Position numbers and translations under genes: made by a program
DNA from: Chthonobacter rhizosphaerae
Lineage (GTDB): Bacteria; Pseudomonadota; Alphaproteobacteria; Rhizobiales; Pleomorphomonadaceae
Reading direction: 5' to 3'
DNA length: 64,000 nucleotides
Assembly: GCF_013839525.1 (NCBI RefSeq)
Contig: NZ_JACDIS010000003.1
Location: 62,001 to 126,000 of the forward strand
The notes under the pieces: generated by a model
Seen by the model: only the letters and a program-made list of their open reading frames with translations
What the model was told of the DNA's origin: nothing
Database searches by the model: none
Shown here: piece by piece, positions 33,366-42,231 of the stretch
How the letters are laid out: every line of letters starts with the position of its first letter
Position numbering within the stretch: position 1 is the stretch's first letter

Positions 33366-35168
33366 ATGCTGGACCGGAGGTCGACCGCCGCCAACGCCGC
33401 GTCGTCGCCGCTTCCGCCGGCCCCGGCCGGCGGGGGGCCGCTCGGCTATGCCGGGTTTGACGCCATCGACCGGACGCTGGCGGCCGGGGTGGCGCAGCTT
33501 ACCGGCGGGCTCTCGCCCATGGCGCTGACCCTCGCCACCGTGGACTGGGCGGGCCATCTGGCGGGCTCGCCGGGCAAGCGCGCCGAACTGGTGCTGAAGG
33601 CCTGGACGAAGACGATGCGGTTCGCCGCCCATGCGGTCCAGTCGAGCATCGACCCTCGGACGCCGCCGTGCATCGAACCGCTGCCGGGCGACGAGCGCTT
33701 TTCCGGCGAGGCCTGGCGGAGCCACCCGTTTCAGCTGCTCGCCCAGGGCTTCCTGCTGACCCAGCAGTGGTGGCACAACGCCACCCGCGAGGTGCCGGGC
33801 GTGTCGCCCCACCATGAGGAGGTGGTGTCCTTCGCGGCGCGGCAGATCCTCGACATGATGTCGCCGTCCAACCTGCCGTTCGCCAACCCGGAGGTGATGG
33901 CCGAGACCATGGCCACCGGCGGCCTGAACCTTCTGGAGGGGTTCGAAAACTGGCTCGAGGACGCGTCCCGCGTCGCCCGCCGGGAGCCTCCGGTCGGGGC
34001 CGAGGCCTTCAAGGTGGGCCGCGACGTGGCGGTGACGCCCGGCAAGGTGGTGCTCCGCAACGCGCTGATGGAGCTGATCCAGTACGCGCCGGCGACGGAC
34101 GCGGTGGCGGCGGAGCCGGTGCTGATCGTGCCGGCCTGGATCATGAAATACTACGTGCTCGACCTTTCGCCCGCGAACTCGCTGATCCGGAACCTGGTGG
34201 CGGCGGGCCACACGGTTTTCTGCATCTCGTGGAAGAACGTCACGGCCGAGCATCGCGATCAGGGCATGGAGGCCTACCGCCGGCTCGGCATCGCGGCGGC
34301 GCTCGACGCCATCGGGGTGATCGCGCCGGGGCGGAGGGTGCACGCGGCGGGCTATTGTCTGGGCGGGACGCTGCTGGCCATCGCGGCCGCCGCCATGGCC
34401 CGCGCGGGCGACGACCGGCTGGCGAGCGTGACCCTGCTCGCCGCCCAGACCGACTTCACCGAACCGGGCGAGCTGGCGCTCTTCATCGACCCGAGCGAGG
34501 TGCACTTCCTCGACAGCGTGATGTGGCACAAAGGCTATCTGGACGCCGGGCAGATGGCCGGCGCCTTCCAGCTCCTCAGGTCGCGCGACCTGATCTGGTC
34601 TCGCCTGGTGCACGACTACCTGATGGGCGAGCGCACGCCTATGACCGACCTGATGGCCTGGAACGCGGACGCGACCCGCCTGCCCTACCGCATGCACGCG
34701 GAATACCTGTCGCAGCTGTTCCTCGACAACGACCTCGCCAGCGGCCGCTACGAGGCGGACGGCTATCCGGTCAACATCCAGAACATCCGGGCGCCGATCT
34801 TCGCGGTGGGCACCGAGCGGGACCATGTGGCGCCCTGGCGCTCGGTCTACAAGATCCACAACCTCGCCGACACGGAGGTGACCTTCGTGCTGACGAGCGG
34901 CGGCCACAACGCCGGGATCGTGAGCGAGCCGGGCCACCCGAACCGGCGCTACCGCCTGCGCCATCACCCGGCCGACGCGCCGCTGGTGAGCCCCGACGAA
35001 TGGGTGGGCGGCACGCGGCCGGTGGAGGGCTCCTGGTGGGAGGCCTGGACGGCGTGGCTCGACGGGCACTCGACGCCCGGCCGGGTCGCGCCGCCCGCCA
35101 TGGGCGCGCCCGAGGAGGGCCTGCCCGTGCTCGGCGACGCGCCGGGCGTCTACGTGCTGGAGCGGTGA
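33366..35168 (+). CDS. phaC: Polyhydroxyalkanoate synthase (class I PhaC)
   Basis: 600 residues; ATG at 33366 with GGAGAC upstream. The alpha/beta hydrolase core shows the synthase lipase-like box GYCLGGTL with nucleophile Cys (about residue 334), Asp in VGTERDHVAPW and His in SGGHNAGI. KYYVLDLSPANSLIRNLV and WKNVTAEHRDQG are classic PhaC segments. It polymerises hydroxyacyl-CoA into PHA/PHB granules in the cytoplasm. Length fits class I enzymes, which need no PhaE/R partner. The N-terminus is a 35-residue Ala/Pro/Ser-rich stretch. Its 3' end overlaps the convergent hydrolase gene by 19 bp. The intracellular depolymerase gene is 9.6 kb away. Confidence 0.95.
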   Translation: MLDRRSTAANAASSPLPPAPAGGGPLGYAGFDAIDRTLAAGVAQLTGGLSPMALTLATVDWAGHLAGSPGKRAELVLKAWTKTMRFAAHAVQSSIDPRTPPCIEPLPGDERFSGEAWRSHPFQLLAQGFLLTQQWWHNATREVPGVSPHHEEVVSFAARQILDMMSPSNLPFANPEVMAETMATGGLNLLEGFENWLEDASRVARREPPVGAEAFKVGRDVAVTPGKVVLRNALMELIQYAPATDAVAAEPVLIVPAWIMKYYVLDLSPANSLIRNLVAAGHTVFCISWKNVTAEHRDQGMEAYRRLGIAAALDAIGVIAPGRRVHAAGYCLGGTLLAIAAAAMARAGDDRLASVTLLAAQTDFTEPGELALFIDPSEVHFLDSVMWHKGYLDAGQMAGAFQLLRSRDLIWSRLVHDYLMGERTPMTDLMAWNADATRLPYRMHAEYLSQLFLDNDLASGRYEADGYPVNIQNIRAPIFAVGTERDHVAPWRSVYKIHNLADTEVTFVLTSGGHNAGIVSEPGHPNRRYRLRHHPADAPLVSPDEWVGGTRPVEGSWWEAWTAWLDGHSTPGRVAPPAMGAPEEGLPVLGDAPGVYVLER

Positions 35169-36247
35169 CGGGACGGGAGCCCCGCCCCGGCGATCCAGCC
35201 GGCGATCTCCGGCCAGGTGTCCTCCAGCGTGCGCAGCCCCATGAAGAGGCCGAGGTGCGGCCCGTCCGCCAGGAGTGTGCGGACGGACTTCGCCGGGGAG
35301 CCGAGGCCGCCGGCGGCGGCGAACACCTGCCGCGGCGAGACGAGTTCGTCGCTGGTGGCGGCGAGGAGGAGGACCGGGCAGCGGACCTGGCCGAGGCCGA
35401 CGGACCGGCCAAGGGCCGGGAAGCTGTCGGCGACGAGCCGGTTCTCCTTGAACATCCAGGTCACGGTCTGGAGGAAGAAGGGGCCGGGCAGGTCCACGGT
35501 GCGCCTCACCCAGGCGTCGAAGCGCTGGCGGAGCGCCGCCGCCTCGGCCGAAGCGTCGGCCGGGTCGAGCCCCAGGGCGCCGTCGGCGGGGGTGGCGCCG
35601 GCCGCGTGCACGAAGGCCTGGGTCAGGGCGTCGCCCAGCACCCGCCCGCCGCCCGCCTCCACCATGGTCTCGAACAGGGCGGACGGGGTGGCGCGGGCGC
35701 TGACGGTGAGGAGGGACGACCCGGCGGCCGTGTCGAGCGGCGCCCCGGCGGCGACCACGCTCTCCACCTTGTCGGGGAAGCGGGCCGCGAACAGGAGCGC
35801 CATCCAGCCGCCCTGGCAGAGGCCGATCAGGCGGACCCGGCCGCCGATGTCGTCGACCGCGACGTTGAGGTCGGCGAGCAGGCTGTCCACGGTGAGGAAG
35901 CGCATGGCCGGCGTGGCGCTCCGCCACTCGGCGAGGAACAAGTTCGTCAGCCCGGCGGACCGGAGCGTCTGCATGAGGCTGTGGCCGGGGGCGAAGTCGG
36001 CGAGCGTGGCGTGGTGGAGCGCATAAGGCGCGACCACGAGGGTGGGCGGTCCGGCCGGCTCGGCGGAATAATCGCGCAGGCGCAGGGACGGCAGCGCGAG
36101 CCGGACGGCGTGGGGCGTCGCCCAGGCGGAGGCAGGCTCCTCGGCCCCATGGCCCTGGCCGGCCAAGTCGGCCATCATGTCGGCGGCGACGCGCCCGGCC
36201 TCGGCGGCGAGGCGCGCGGGCCAGAAGAACAGGTCGGCGGCGGCCAT
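35150..36247 (-). CDS. PhaC-like alpha/beta hydrolase with a cysteine nucleophile box
   Basis: 365 residues from ATG at 36247, with GGGAG 9 bp upstream. The fold is an alpha/beta hydrolase related to PHA synthases: PTLVVAPYALHHATLADF, a nucleophile elbow LIGLCQGGWMAL with Cys as in PhaC, Asp in ATSDELVSPRQ and His in DGPHLGLFMG. It is much shorter than PhaC and lacks the synthase N-terminal domain. It may be a synthase-like acyltransferase, thioesterase or polymer hydrolase. Being convergent with and overlapping phaC by 19 bp, it likely works on PHA metabolism (inference). The substrate is unknown. Confidence 0.75.
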   Translation of the reverse strand: MAAADLFFWPARLAAEAGRVAADMMADLAGQGHGAEEPASAWATPHAVRLALPSLRLRDYSAEPAGPPTLVVAPYALHHATLADFAPGHSLMQTLRSAGLTNLFLAEWRSATPAMRFLTVDSLLADLNVAVDDIGGRVRLIGLCQGGWMALLFAARFPDKVESVVAAGAPLDTAAGSSLLTVSARATPSALFETMVEAGGGRVLGDALTQAFVHAAGATPADGALGLDPADASAEAAALRQRFDAWVRRTVDLPGPFFLQTVTWMFKENRLVADSFPALGRSVGLGQVRCPVLLLAATSDELVSPRQVFAAAGGLGSPAKSVRTLLADGPHLGLFMGLRTLEDTWPEIAGWIAGAGLPSRHRSST

Positions 36248-36447
36248 TCGCGGCACTCCCGGCGTTTCGGATCTCCTCCACGGCAGACTTAGGCGAGGCC
36301 GGTCCGCGGCGCGATGATCCATATCAGATGATGCATGCTTTTGCGGCGTCGGCGCGGCTCATCTGATTCAGCGCAAGGATGGGGGCCGACCGATTGCTAG
36401 AATGGCCGCCGACCGGGCGATCGCCCGTGGCACGAGGAGCCGATCCG

Positions 36448-38046
36448 ATGACGACCGGGACACTGGCACGCGTTTCCGATCCCGCCACCGGAAATGGCGC
36501 CGCGCGCGCCCATGTGGTGGCCGACCAGGGCGAGGTGATCGCCTTCCTGACCGACCCCGCCACCTTCGGGCTGGATGGGCCGGTGACCCGGATCGACACC
36601 CACGGGGCCGTCGTGGTGCTGGCGGGCCGGGACGCCTACAAGCTGAAGCGGGCGGTGCTGTTTCCGTTCATGGACTTCTCCACCCTGGAGAAGCGCCGCG
36701 AGGCCTGCTTCAGGGAAGTGGCGATCAGCGGGCCCGGGGCGCCCGGCGTCTATCTCGGGGCGGTGCCGGTGACGCGGCTGGCGAGCGGCGGGCTCGCTCT
36801 CGGCGGCGACGGCGAGCCGGTGGACTGGCTGGTGCACATGCGCCGGTTCGACGAGCGCATGACGCTCGACAAGGTGGCCGAGCGCGGCGAGCTGACGGCC
36901 GGCGTGCTGACGGCGCTGGTGGCGGCGATCGTGGACGCGCACCGGCGGGCGCCGCTCCGGGACGGGGTGGCGGCGACGGAGGCGCTCGCCGGCTATCTCC
37001 GGCACAACCGGGTGGCCTTCGCCGAATGTGCGGACCTGTTTCCGCCGGACCGGGCGGGCGCGCTGACCGACCGGATGGAGGCGATGCTAGAGGCGGTGCG
37101 GCCGCTCCTCCACAGGCGCGGCGCCGCCGGCTTCGCGCGGCGCTGCCACGGCGACCTGCATCTGCGCAACGTGGTGCTGATCGACGGGCGGCCGACGCTG
37201 TTCGACGCCATCGAGTTCGACGACGGCATCGCCACCTGCGACGTGCTCTACGACCTCGCCTTCCTGCTGATGGACCTGATCGACCGGGGGCGGACGGCGG
37301 ACGCCAACCTGGTGATGAACCGCTATCTCGCGGCGACCGGGTCGGACCATCTGGACGGGCTCGAGGCGCTGCCGCTCTTCCTCGCCATCCGGGCGACGAT
37401 CCGCGCCAAGGTGACGGCGGCGGCGCTGCCGAGCCTGCCGCCGGCGGCCCGGGAGGCGGCGGCGCGGGAGGCGCGGGCCTACTTCGAGGTGGCGGAGGCG
37501 ATGCTGCGGCCGGCGCCGCGGGTGCTGGTGGCCGTCGGGGGGCTGTCCGGGGCGGGCAAGTCCACCGTCTCGGCGGCGCTCGCCCCGCTGGTCGGACGGG
37601 CGCCGGGGGCGGTGCACCTGCGCAGCGACGTGATCCGCAAGCAGCTGGCGGGCGTCGGCGAGACGGAGCCGCTGCCGGCGGAAAGCTACACCCAGGCGGC
37701 GTCGGACGCGGTCTACGCGGCGCTGCGCGACCAGGCGGCGCGGGCGCTCGGCGCCGGCATGCCGGTGGTGGTGGACGCGGTGCACGCCCGCCGGCCGGAG
37801 CGGGCGGCGATCGCCGCGGTGGCGCAGGCGGCCGGCGCGGCCTTCCGGGGCGTCTGGCTGGACGCGCCGGTGGAGACGCGCGTGGCGCGCGTGGGCGGAC
37901 GGGTCGGCGACGCCTCGGACGCGACCGCCGACGTGGCGCGGCGGCAGACGGCCTACGAGACCGGGCCGATGGACTGGCTCCAGGTCGACGCCCGCCAGCC
38001 GCCGCCGGCGATCGCGGAGGCGATCGCGGCGGGGCTGGAGGGGTGA
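36448..38046 (+). CDS. Fused aminoglycoside-phosphotransferase-like and P-loop kinase-like protein
   Basis: 532 residues from ATG at 36448 (GAGGAG 9 bp upstream). The N-terminal APH-like kinase domain (about 20-345) has CHGDLHLRNVVLIDGRPTLF, with the catalytic Asp, and FDAIEFDD with the metal-binding Asp. The C-terminal domain (about 355-530) is a P-loop kinase with VAVGGLSGAGKSTVSAALA and a gluconate-kinase/AAA_33-like core. Such COG2187/COG0645 fusions are widespread but unassigned. Cytoplasmic. Both halves look intact. The last codons and stop are part of a 52 bp repeat unit that is duplicated downstream. Confidence 0.85.
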   Translation: MTTGTLARVSDPATGNGAARAHVVADQGEVIAFLTDPATFGLDGPVTRIDTHGAVVVLAGRDAYKLKRAVLFPFMDFSTLEKRREACFREVAISGPGAPGVYLGAVPVTRLASGGLALGGDGEPVDWLVHMRRFDERMTLDKVAERGELTAGVLTALVAAIVDAHRRAPLRDGVAATEALAGYLRHNRVAFAECADLFPPDRAGALTDRMEAMLEAVRPLLHRRGAAGFARRCHGDLHLRNVVLIDGRPTLFDAIEFDDGIATCDVLYDLAFLLMDLIDRGRTADANLVMNRYLAATGSDHLDGLEALPLFLAIRATIRAKVTAAALPSLPPAAREAAAREARAYFEVAEAMLRPAPRVLVAVGGLSGAGKSTVSAALAPLVGRAPGAVHLRSDVIRKQLAGVGETEPLPAESYTQAASDAVYAALRDQAARALGAGMPVVVDAVHARRPERAAIAAVAQAAGAAFRGVWLDAPVETRVARVGGRVGDASDATADVARRQTAYETGPMDWLQVDARQPPPAIAEAIAAGLEG

Positions 38047-38205
38047 CGGGGCGCCGCCGTCCTCGCCCGAGCGGCGGATGGCGGGGCTGGAGGAGTGACG
38101 GGGCGGCGGCCGTCCTCGCCCGAACGGCGGGACCCGTGAGGTGACGGGGCGGCCGTCCTCTCCTGCGTCACGGGTGAGGAGGCTGGAGGGGTGGCGGGGC
38201 GCCGC
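38031..38205 (+). repeat. Degenerate 52 bp tandem repeat that includes the kinase stop codon
   Basis: GGGGCTGGAGGGGTGACGGG at 38031 recurs as GGGGCTGGAGGAGTGACGGG at 38083, a 52 bp period. The CCGTCCTCGCCCGA part recurs too. Weaker copies follow to about 38205. The first unit carries the end of the APH/kinase gene, so the gene's tail and stop were duplicated into the non-coding gap before the next gene. Confidence 0.75.
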
Positions 38206-38239
38206 GCCACTCGCGTGGCGGAGAGCGGGCCGCCGGCCG

Positions 38240-40549
38240 TCAGGCGGCCTTCTCGGCTTCCATCCGGGTGATGCGGACCGGCACGGATTTCGCGGCCGGC
38301 ACCTTGCTCTCCTCGGCGTGGTGCCAGAGCGGGATCAGCGGGTTGCACTCCGGGTAGTAGGCGGCGGCGCAGCCCATGGGCACGTCGTAGCGCACCACCC
38401 GGAAGCCGGAGACCGAGCGCTCCACCCCGTCGTCCACCGCGGTGGCGAGCGTGACCATGTCGCCGTCGGCGAGGCCGAGGCGGGCCATCTCGAAGCCGCC
38501 GATCAGGATCACCATGCGGGTGCCGCTGATGCCGCGGAAGCGGTCGTGGTAGCCGTAGATGGTAGTGTTGAACTGGTCGTTGGACCGCACCGTGATCAGC
38601 TGGATCACGTCGGGCGCGTCGGCCGGGGCGTCCGGGTTCTCGTCGAGGCTCTTCGGCGTGATGAAGGTGGCCTTGCCGGTTTCCGTCTTCCACACCCGGT
38701 CGCGGGCGGCGAGCGGCCGGTGGAAGCCGCCGGGCTGGGGCGCGCGCGTGTTGAAGTCGCGGAAGATGTCCGGATAGGTCGCCTCGATTGCGTCGCGGAT
38801 CTTGGAGTAGTCCGCGACCCATTCGTCCCACGGGATGGTGGTCCGTCCACCAACGGTGGCCTTGGCGAGGCCGGCCACGATGGCGGGCTCGGACCGCAGG
38901 GTGTCGGCGATCGGCTCGGCGAGGCCGTGGGAGGCGTGGATGTGCGCGGTGGAGCTTTCCACCGACACCCATTGCCGGCCGGTCCGCTGCATGTCGATCT
39001 CGATCCGGCCGCGGCAGGGCAGCAGGTAGGCGACGCGGCCGTTGAACAGGTGGTTGCGGTTGAGCTTGGTGGCGACCTGGACGGTCAGCTCCATGCGCTC
39101 CCACGCGGCTTCCATGAGCCCCGTCTCCGGGACGGCGCGGAGGAAATTGCCGCCGAGGCCGAGGAAGGCCTTCACCGAACCGTCGATGATGCCCTCGCAG
39201 GCCTCCACCGTGTTGCGGCCCTTCTCGCGCGGCGGCTCGAACCCGTGCTGCTCGGCGATGCGGTCGAGCGGCACGAGGTCCGGCTTCTCGGAGACGCCGA
39301 CGGTGCGTTGGCCCTGGACGTTGGAATGGCCGCGCACCGGGCAGATGCCGGCGCCGGGCCGGCCGATGTTGCCCTTGAGGAGCAGGAGGTTGCAGGCCAT
39401 CTGGACGTTCTCGACGCCCGTGCGGTGCTGGGTCAGGCCCATGCCGTAGACGAGGATGGTCGCCTTCGACCGGCCATAGACCGCCGCCGCCCGCTCGATC
39501 GCGGACCGCGAAAGGCCCGACACCGCCTCGATCCGCTCCCACGATACCGATCGGGCCTTGGCGGCGAGGTCGTCGAAGCCGACGGTGTGCTCCGCCATGA
39601 AGGCGTGGTCGAGCACCGGCATCAGCTTGTCGGCCTTGGCCGCCTCGTCGGCGGCGAGAAGCGCCTTGATCATGCCGAGGATGGCCGCGATGTCGCCGCC
39701 CGCCTTCAGCTGGTGGTACTGGGACGAGATCCGCGTGTCGTGGCCGGTGACCATCTCGGCCGGCGACTGCGGGTTGGTGAAGCGCTCGAGCCCCCGCTCC
39801 TTCAGCGGGTTGAAGGTGATGATCGGCACCTTCCGGCGGGCGGCCTCCTGCAGCTGGTGCAGCATGCGCGGGCTGTTCACGCCCACGTTCTGGCCGAAGA
39901 ACAGGATGCAGTCGGTCTTGCCGAAGTCGTCGAGCGTCACCGTGCCGACCGGAATGCCGATGGTCTGCGGCAGGGCGACCGACGTGCTCTCGTGGCACAT
40001 GTTGGAACTGTCCGGCAGGTTGTTGCTGCCGAAGGCGCGGGCGAACAGGGACCACATGTAGGAGGTCTCCAGCGACGCACGGCCCGACACGTAGAAGACG
40101 GCCGCCTTCGGGTCGACGGTCGCGAGCGTCCGGCCGATGTCCGCGAAGGCGTCGTCCCAGGAGACCGGCACGTAGCGGTCGCTCGCCCGGTCGTAGCGCA
40201 TGGGCTCGGTGAGCCGTCCGGCGTCCTCCAGATCGTGGTCGGCCCAGGTGCGTAGCTCCGAGACGGTGTGCGTCTCGAAGAAGGCGGGCGTCACCGTGCG
40301 GGTGGTCAGCTCCCAGGCGGTCGCCTTGGCGCCGTTCTCGCAGAATTCGGCCGGCAGCGGATCGGCGGGCTTCGCCCAGGCGCAGGACACGCAGGCGTAG
40401 CCGTCCGGCTTATTCTGCTTCAGGAGCGCGGCTCCGGCGCGGGCGATGTCGCCCTCCTCCACCAGGATGTTGGTGACGGATTTCAGCGATCCCCATCCGC
40501 CGGCCGGCCCTTCGTAGGGCGTGAAGTCGGTGTCGTCGGTCTGGCTCAT
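38240..40549 (-). CDS. FdhF/YdeP-type molybdopterin oxidoreductase
   Basis: 769 residues from ATG at 40549. The sequence follows formate-dehydrogenase-like YdeP proteins: an N-terminal GYACVSCAWAKP with C53, C56 and C70 for an FeS cluster, a metal-ligand Cys in SSNMCHESTSVAL, and MPT-binding segments such as VYGMGLTQHRTGVENVQMA and ICPVRGHSNVQGQRTVG. No Tat or Sec signal, so the enzyme is cytoplasmic. YdeP is linked to acid resistance in E. coli, but the reaction is not established. It is a second Mo/W enzyme, separate from the FDH locus. The zinc peptidase gene lies 131 bp upstream on the same strand. Confidence 0.92.
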   Translation of the reverse strand: MSQTDDTDFTPYEGPAGGWGSLKSVTNILVEEGDIARAGAALLKQNKPDGYACVSCAWAKPADPLPAEFCENGAKATAWELTTRTVTPAFFETHTVSELRTWADHDLEDAGRLTEPMRYDRASDRYVPVSWDDAFADIGRTLATVDPKAAVFYVSGRASLETSYMWSLFARAFGSNNLPDSSNMCHESTSVALPQTIGIPVGTVTLDDFGKTDCILFFGQNVGVNSPRMLHQLQEAARRKVPIITFNPLKERGLERFTNPQSPAEMVTGHDTRISSQYHQLKAGGDIAAILGMIKALLAADEAAKADKLMPVLDHAFMAEHTVGFDDLAAKARSVSWERIEAVSGLSRSAIERAAAVYGRSKATILVYGMGLTQHRTGVENVQMACNLLLLKGNIGRPGAGICPVRGHSNVQGQRTVGVSEKPDLVPLDRIAEQHGFEPPREKGRNTVEACEGIIDGSVKAFLGLGGNFLRAVPETGLMEAAWERMELTVQVATKLNRNHLFNGRVAYLLPCRGRIEIDMQRTGRQWVSVESSTAHIHASHGLAEPIADTLRSEPAIVAGLAKATVGGRTTIPWDEWVADYSKIRDAIEATYPDIFRDFNTRAPQPGGFHRPLAARDRVWKTETGKATFITPKSLDENPDAPADAPDVIQLITVRSNDQFNTTIYGYHDRFRGISGTRMVILIGGFEMARLGLADGDMVTLATAVDDGVERSVSGFRVVRYDVPMGCAAAYYPECNPLIPLWHHAEESKVPAAKSVPVRITRMEAEKAA

Positions 40550-40680
40550 GGCTGGCGTCCTTCTCGTCGGAACGGGGAGGCCGACCGTCCTGAAGCGGCG
40601 CGGCCCCGCTGCGGTCCGGAGCGGCCGTGGGCCGGCGCTCCGGGGCGGTTCGGGCCGGGATCCTCCCGGCCCGCCGTCCA

Positions 40681-41748
40681 TCAGCCGGTCCGCTGATGCA
40701 CGATGGCGTGGATGAAGCCGAGCTTCTCCACGACCGGGGCCGAGAGCACGAACGGGTAGAGGTCCGGCTGGCCCATGGACCGGTTGACGCCGTTGATGGC
40801 CACCGTGAGCGGCACCCAGGCGTCGATCAGGTCCTCCACTGAGGTAGCCGCGTAGGGCTGGAAGTCCACCTCTCCCTCCAGGTCGGCGCTGTTGCGGATG
40901 CGCGGGCGGATCTTGATGCCGAAGGCGCGCGCCGTCTCCAGGGCGTCGACGATGTGGAGATAGTGCGCCCAGGTCTCGGCGAAGTCCTCCCACGGGTGGG
41001 CGGTCGCGTAGGTGCTGATGAAGCTCGTCTGCCAGTCCGCCGGCGGGCCGTTGGTGTAGTGGGCCTGGAGCGCCTCGCCATAGTCGCGCGTCTCGTCGCC
41101 GAAGAGCGCGCGGCAACGGTCCAGGTTGCCCCGGTCGCGCACCAGGCGGTCCCAGTAGTAGTGGCCCACCTCGTGGCGGAAGTGCCCGAGGAGGGTGCGG
41201 TAGGGCTCCTTCATGGAGGTCCGCCGCGCCTCGCGCTCGGCGTCGTCCGCCTCGACGATGTTGATGGTGATGAGGCCGGAGTCGTGCCCGGTCAGCACCC
41301 GCTCCACGTCGCCGTCGGGCTTCACCGTATCGGCCAGGAAGTCGAAGGCGAGCCCCGCCTCAGGGTCCTCCTCGCGGGTCGGCATGGGCAGGTTCCAGCG
41401 CGTGAGCGAATAGAAGAGGTGGTGCTTGGCGGCCTCCATCTTGCGCCAGTTGACGAGGTTCTCCGGGATGGAGAGATCCGGGACCGTGCGGTTGTGCTGG
41501 CACGCCAGGCAGAGCGACGGGCCCTCCCCGGCCGGCACGAGCCAGTTGCAGGCGTCATGCTCGGCGTTGTCGCAGAAGAGATAGGGCCGGGTCGGGTCGC
41601 CAAGGGCCCGGAAGGCCCCGCCGTCAGGCTCGACGGCCGTGATCAGGAACCGGTCGGCAAGATAGCCGAGCCGATAGCCGCAGTTGACGCAGGCCGTGTT
41701 GTCGAAATGGACCGGGTTCCGGCAGTTCTGGCATTCGAACAGCTTCAT
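40681..41748 (-). CDS. Putative zinc-binding metallopeptidase with N-terminal zinc ribbon
   Basis: 355 residues. The N-terminus MKLFECQNCRNPVHFDNTACVNCGYRLGY is a zinc ribbon with two CxxC pairs; two more cysteine pairs follow (FCDNAEHDAC and LCLAC). The peptidase core has FRHEVGHYYWD, an HExxH zinc motif, and DFAETWAHYLHIVDALE with a downstream Glu that may be the third ligand. This matches the DUF2248/Peptidase_Mx family (family knowledge). It is cytoplasmic, with no export signal. The substrate is unknown. It may be co-transcribed with the YdeP-type gene. Confidence 0.88.
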   Translation of the reverse strand: MKLFECQNCRNPVHFDNTACVNCGYRLGYLADRFLITAVEPDGGAFRALGDPTRPYLFCDNAEHDACNWLVPAGEGPSLCLACQHNRTVPDLSIPENLVNWRKMEAAKHHLFYSLTRWNLPMPTREEDPEAGLAFDFLADTVKPDGDVERVLTGHDSGLITINIVEADDAEREARRTSMKEPYRTLLGHFRHEVGHYYWDRLVRDRGNLDRCRALFGDETRDYGEALQAHYTNGPPADWQTSFISTYATAHPWEDFAETWAHYLHIVDALETARAFGIKIRPRIRNSADLEGEVDFQPYAATSVEDLIDAWVPLTVAINGVNRSMGQPDLYPFVLSAPVVEKLGFIHAIVHQRTG

Positions 41749-42167
41749 CGACGGGATCGTCCGTGGTTGGCGCGGCGGGCGGGCTATCGGGACGGGTCCG
41801 CGGCGCCCCCTTCATGCCCCGGCCGACCTGGCGCCGCCACCGACTTTCGCCGGGTGCCGGTCGAGGGCCGCGGCCCGGCGCCGGTTTCGGTCGGTGAACG
41901 GACGGAGGCTTGAAAGGTTGCGCAGCCGGTTTCCTGTTTTTCGCGAGCACCGGACCGGCCTCACCGGACGCTTGCGCGTCGCAGCGGGGAACCTCGACCT
42001 CGGCCGTGTGTTTCACTGATATGGCCACGCTTGCCATGCGTGTGCGCGTCGCCTCGAGCGGAGCCGGCCCGCGGGAGACCGATCGGAAAGCGCGAATCCT
42101 GCCTCCGGACGAACACAGTAGTGTGCATGATTGCACATCCGGAGATCAAGGAAAATTCACGCTAACG
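41749..42167. other. Non-coding gap upstream of the EcfG-type sigma gene
   Basis: No gene is supported here. The part 42100-42231 becomes less GC-rich and leads into the EcfG-type promoter. ATG codons in the gap open only short frames without ribosome sites. It also carries the start region of the divergent zinc peptidase gene. Confidence 0.5.
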
Positions 42168-42192
42168 GGAACGGACCTGAAGCTGAGGCGTT
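42168..42192 (+). promoter_or_regulatory. EcfG-type general stress promoter
   Basis: GGAAC at 42168-42172 and CGTT at 42189-42192 are separated by exactly 16 bp, the alphaproteobacterial general-stress consensus. The element lies about 40 bp before the sigma factor ATG at 42232, suggesting autoregulation. Confidence 0.85.
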
Positions 42193-42231
42193 GACTGGTC
42201 ATCATTCATTCAGATTGCGGATGTCAGTCTC

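Noticed and set aside
32535-36281. 1248-residue minus-strand open frame through the repeat gap and phaC
   Set aside because: It crosses repeats and is antisense to phaC. Only its 5' part overlaps the real PhaC-like hydrolase, in another frame.
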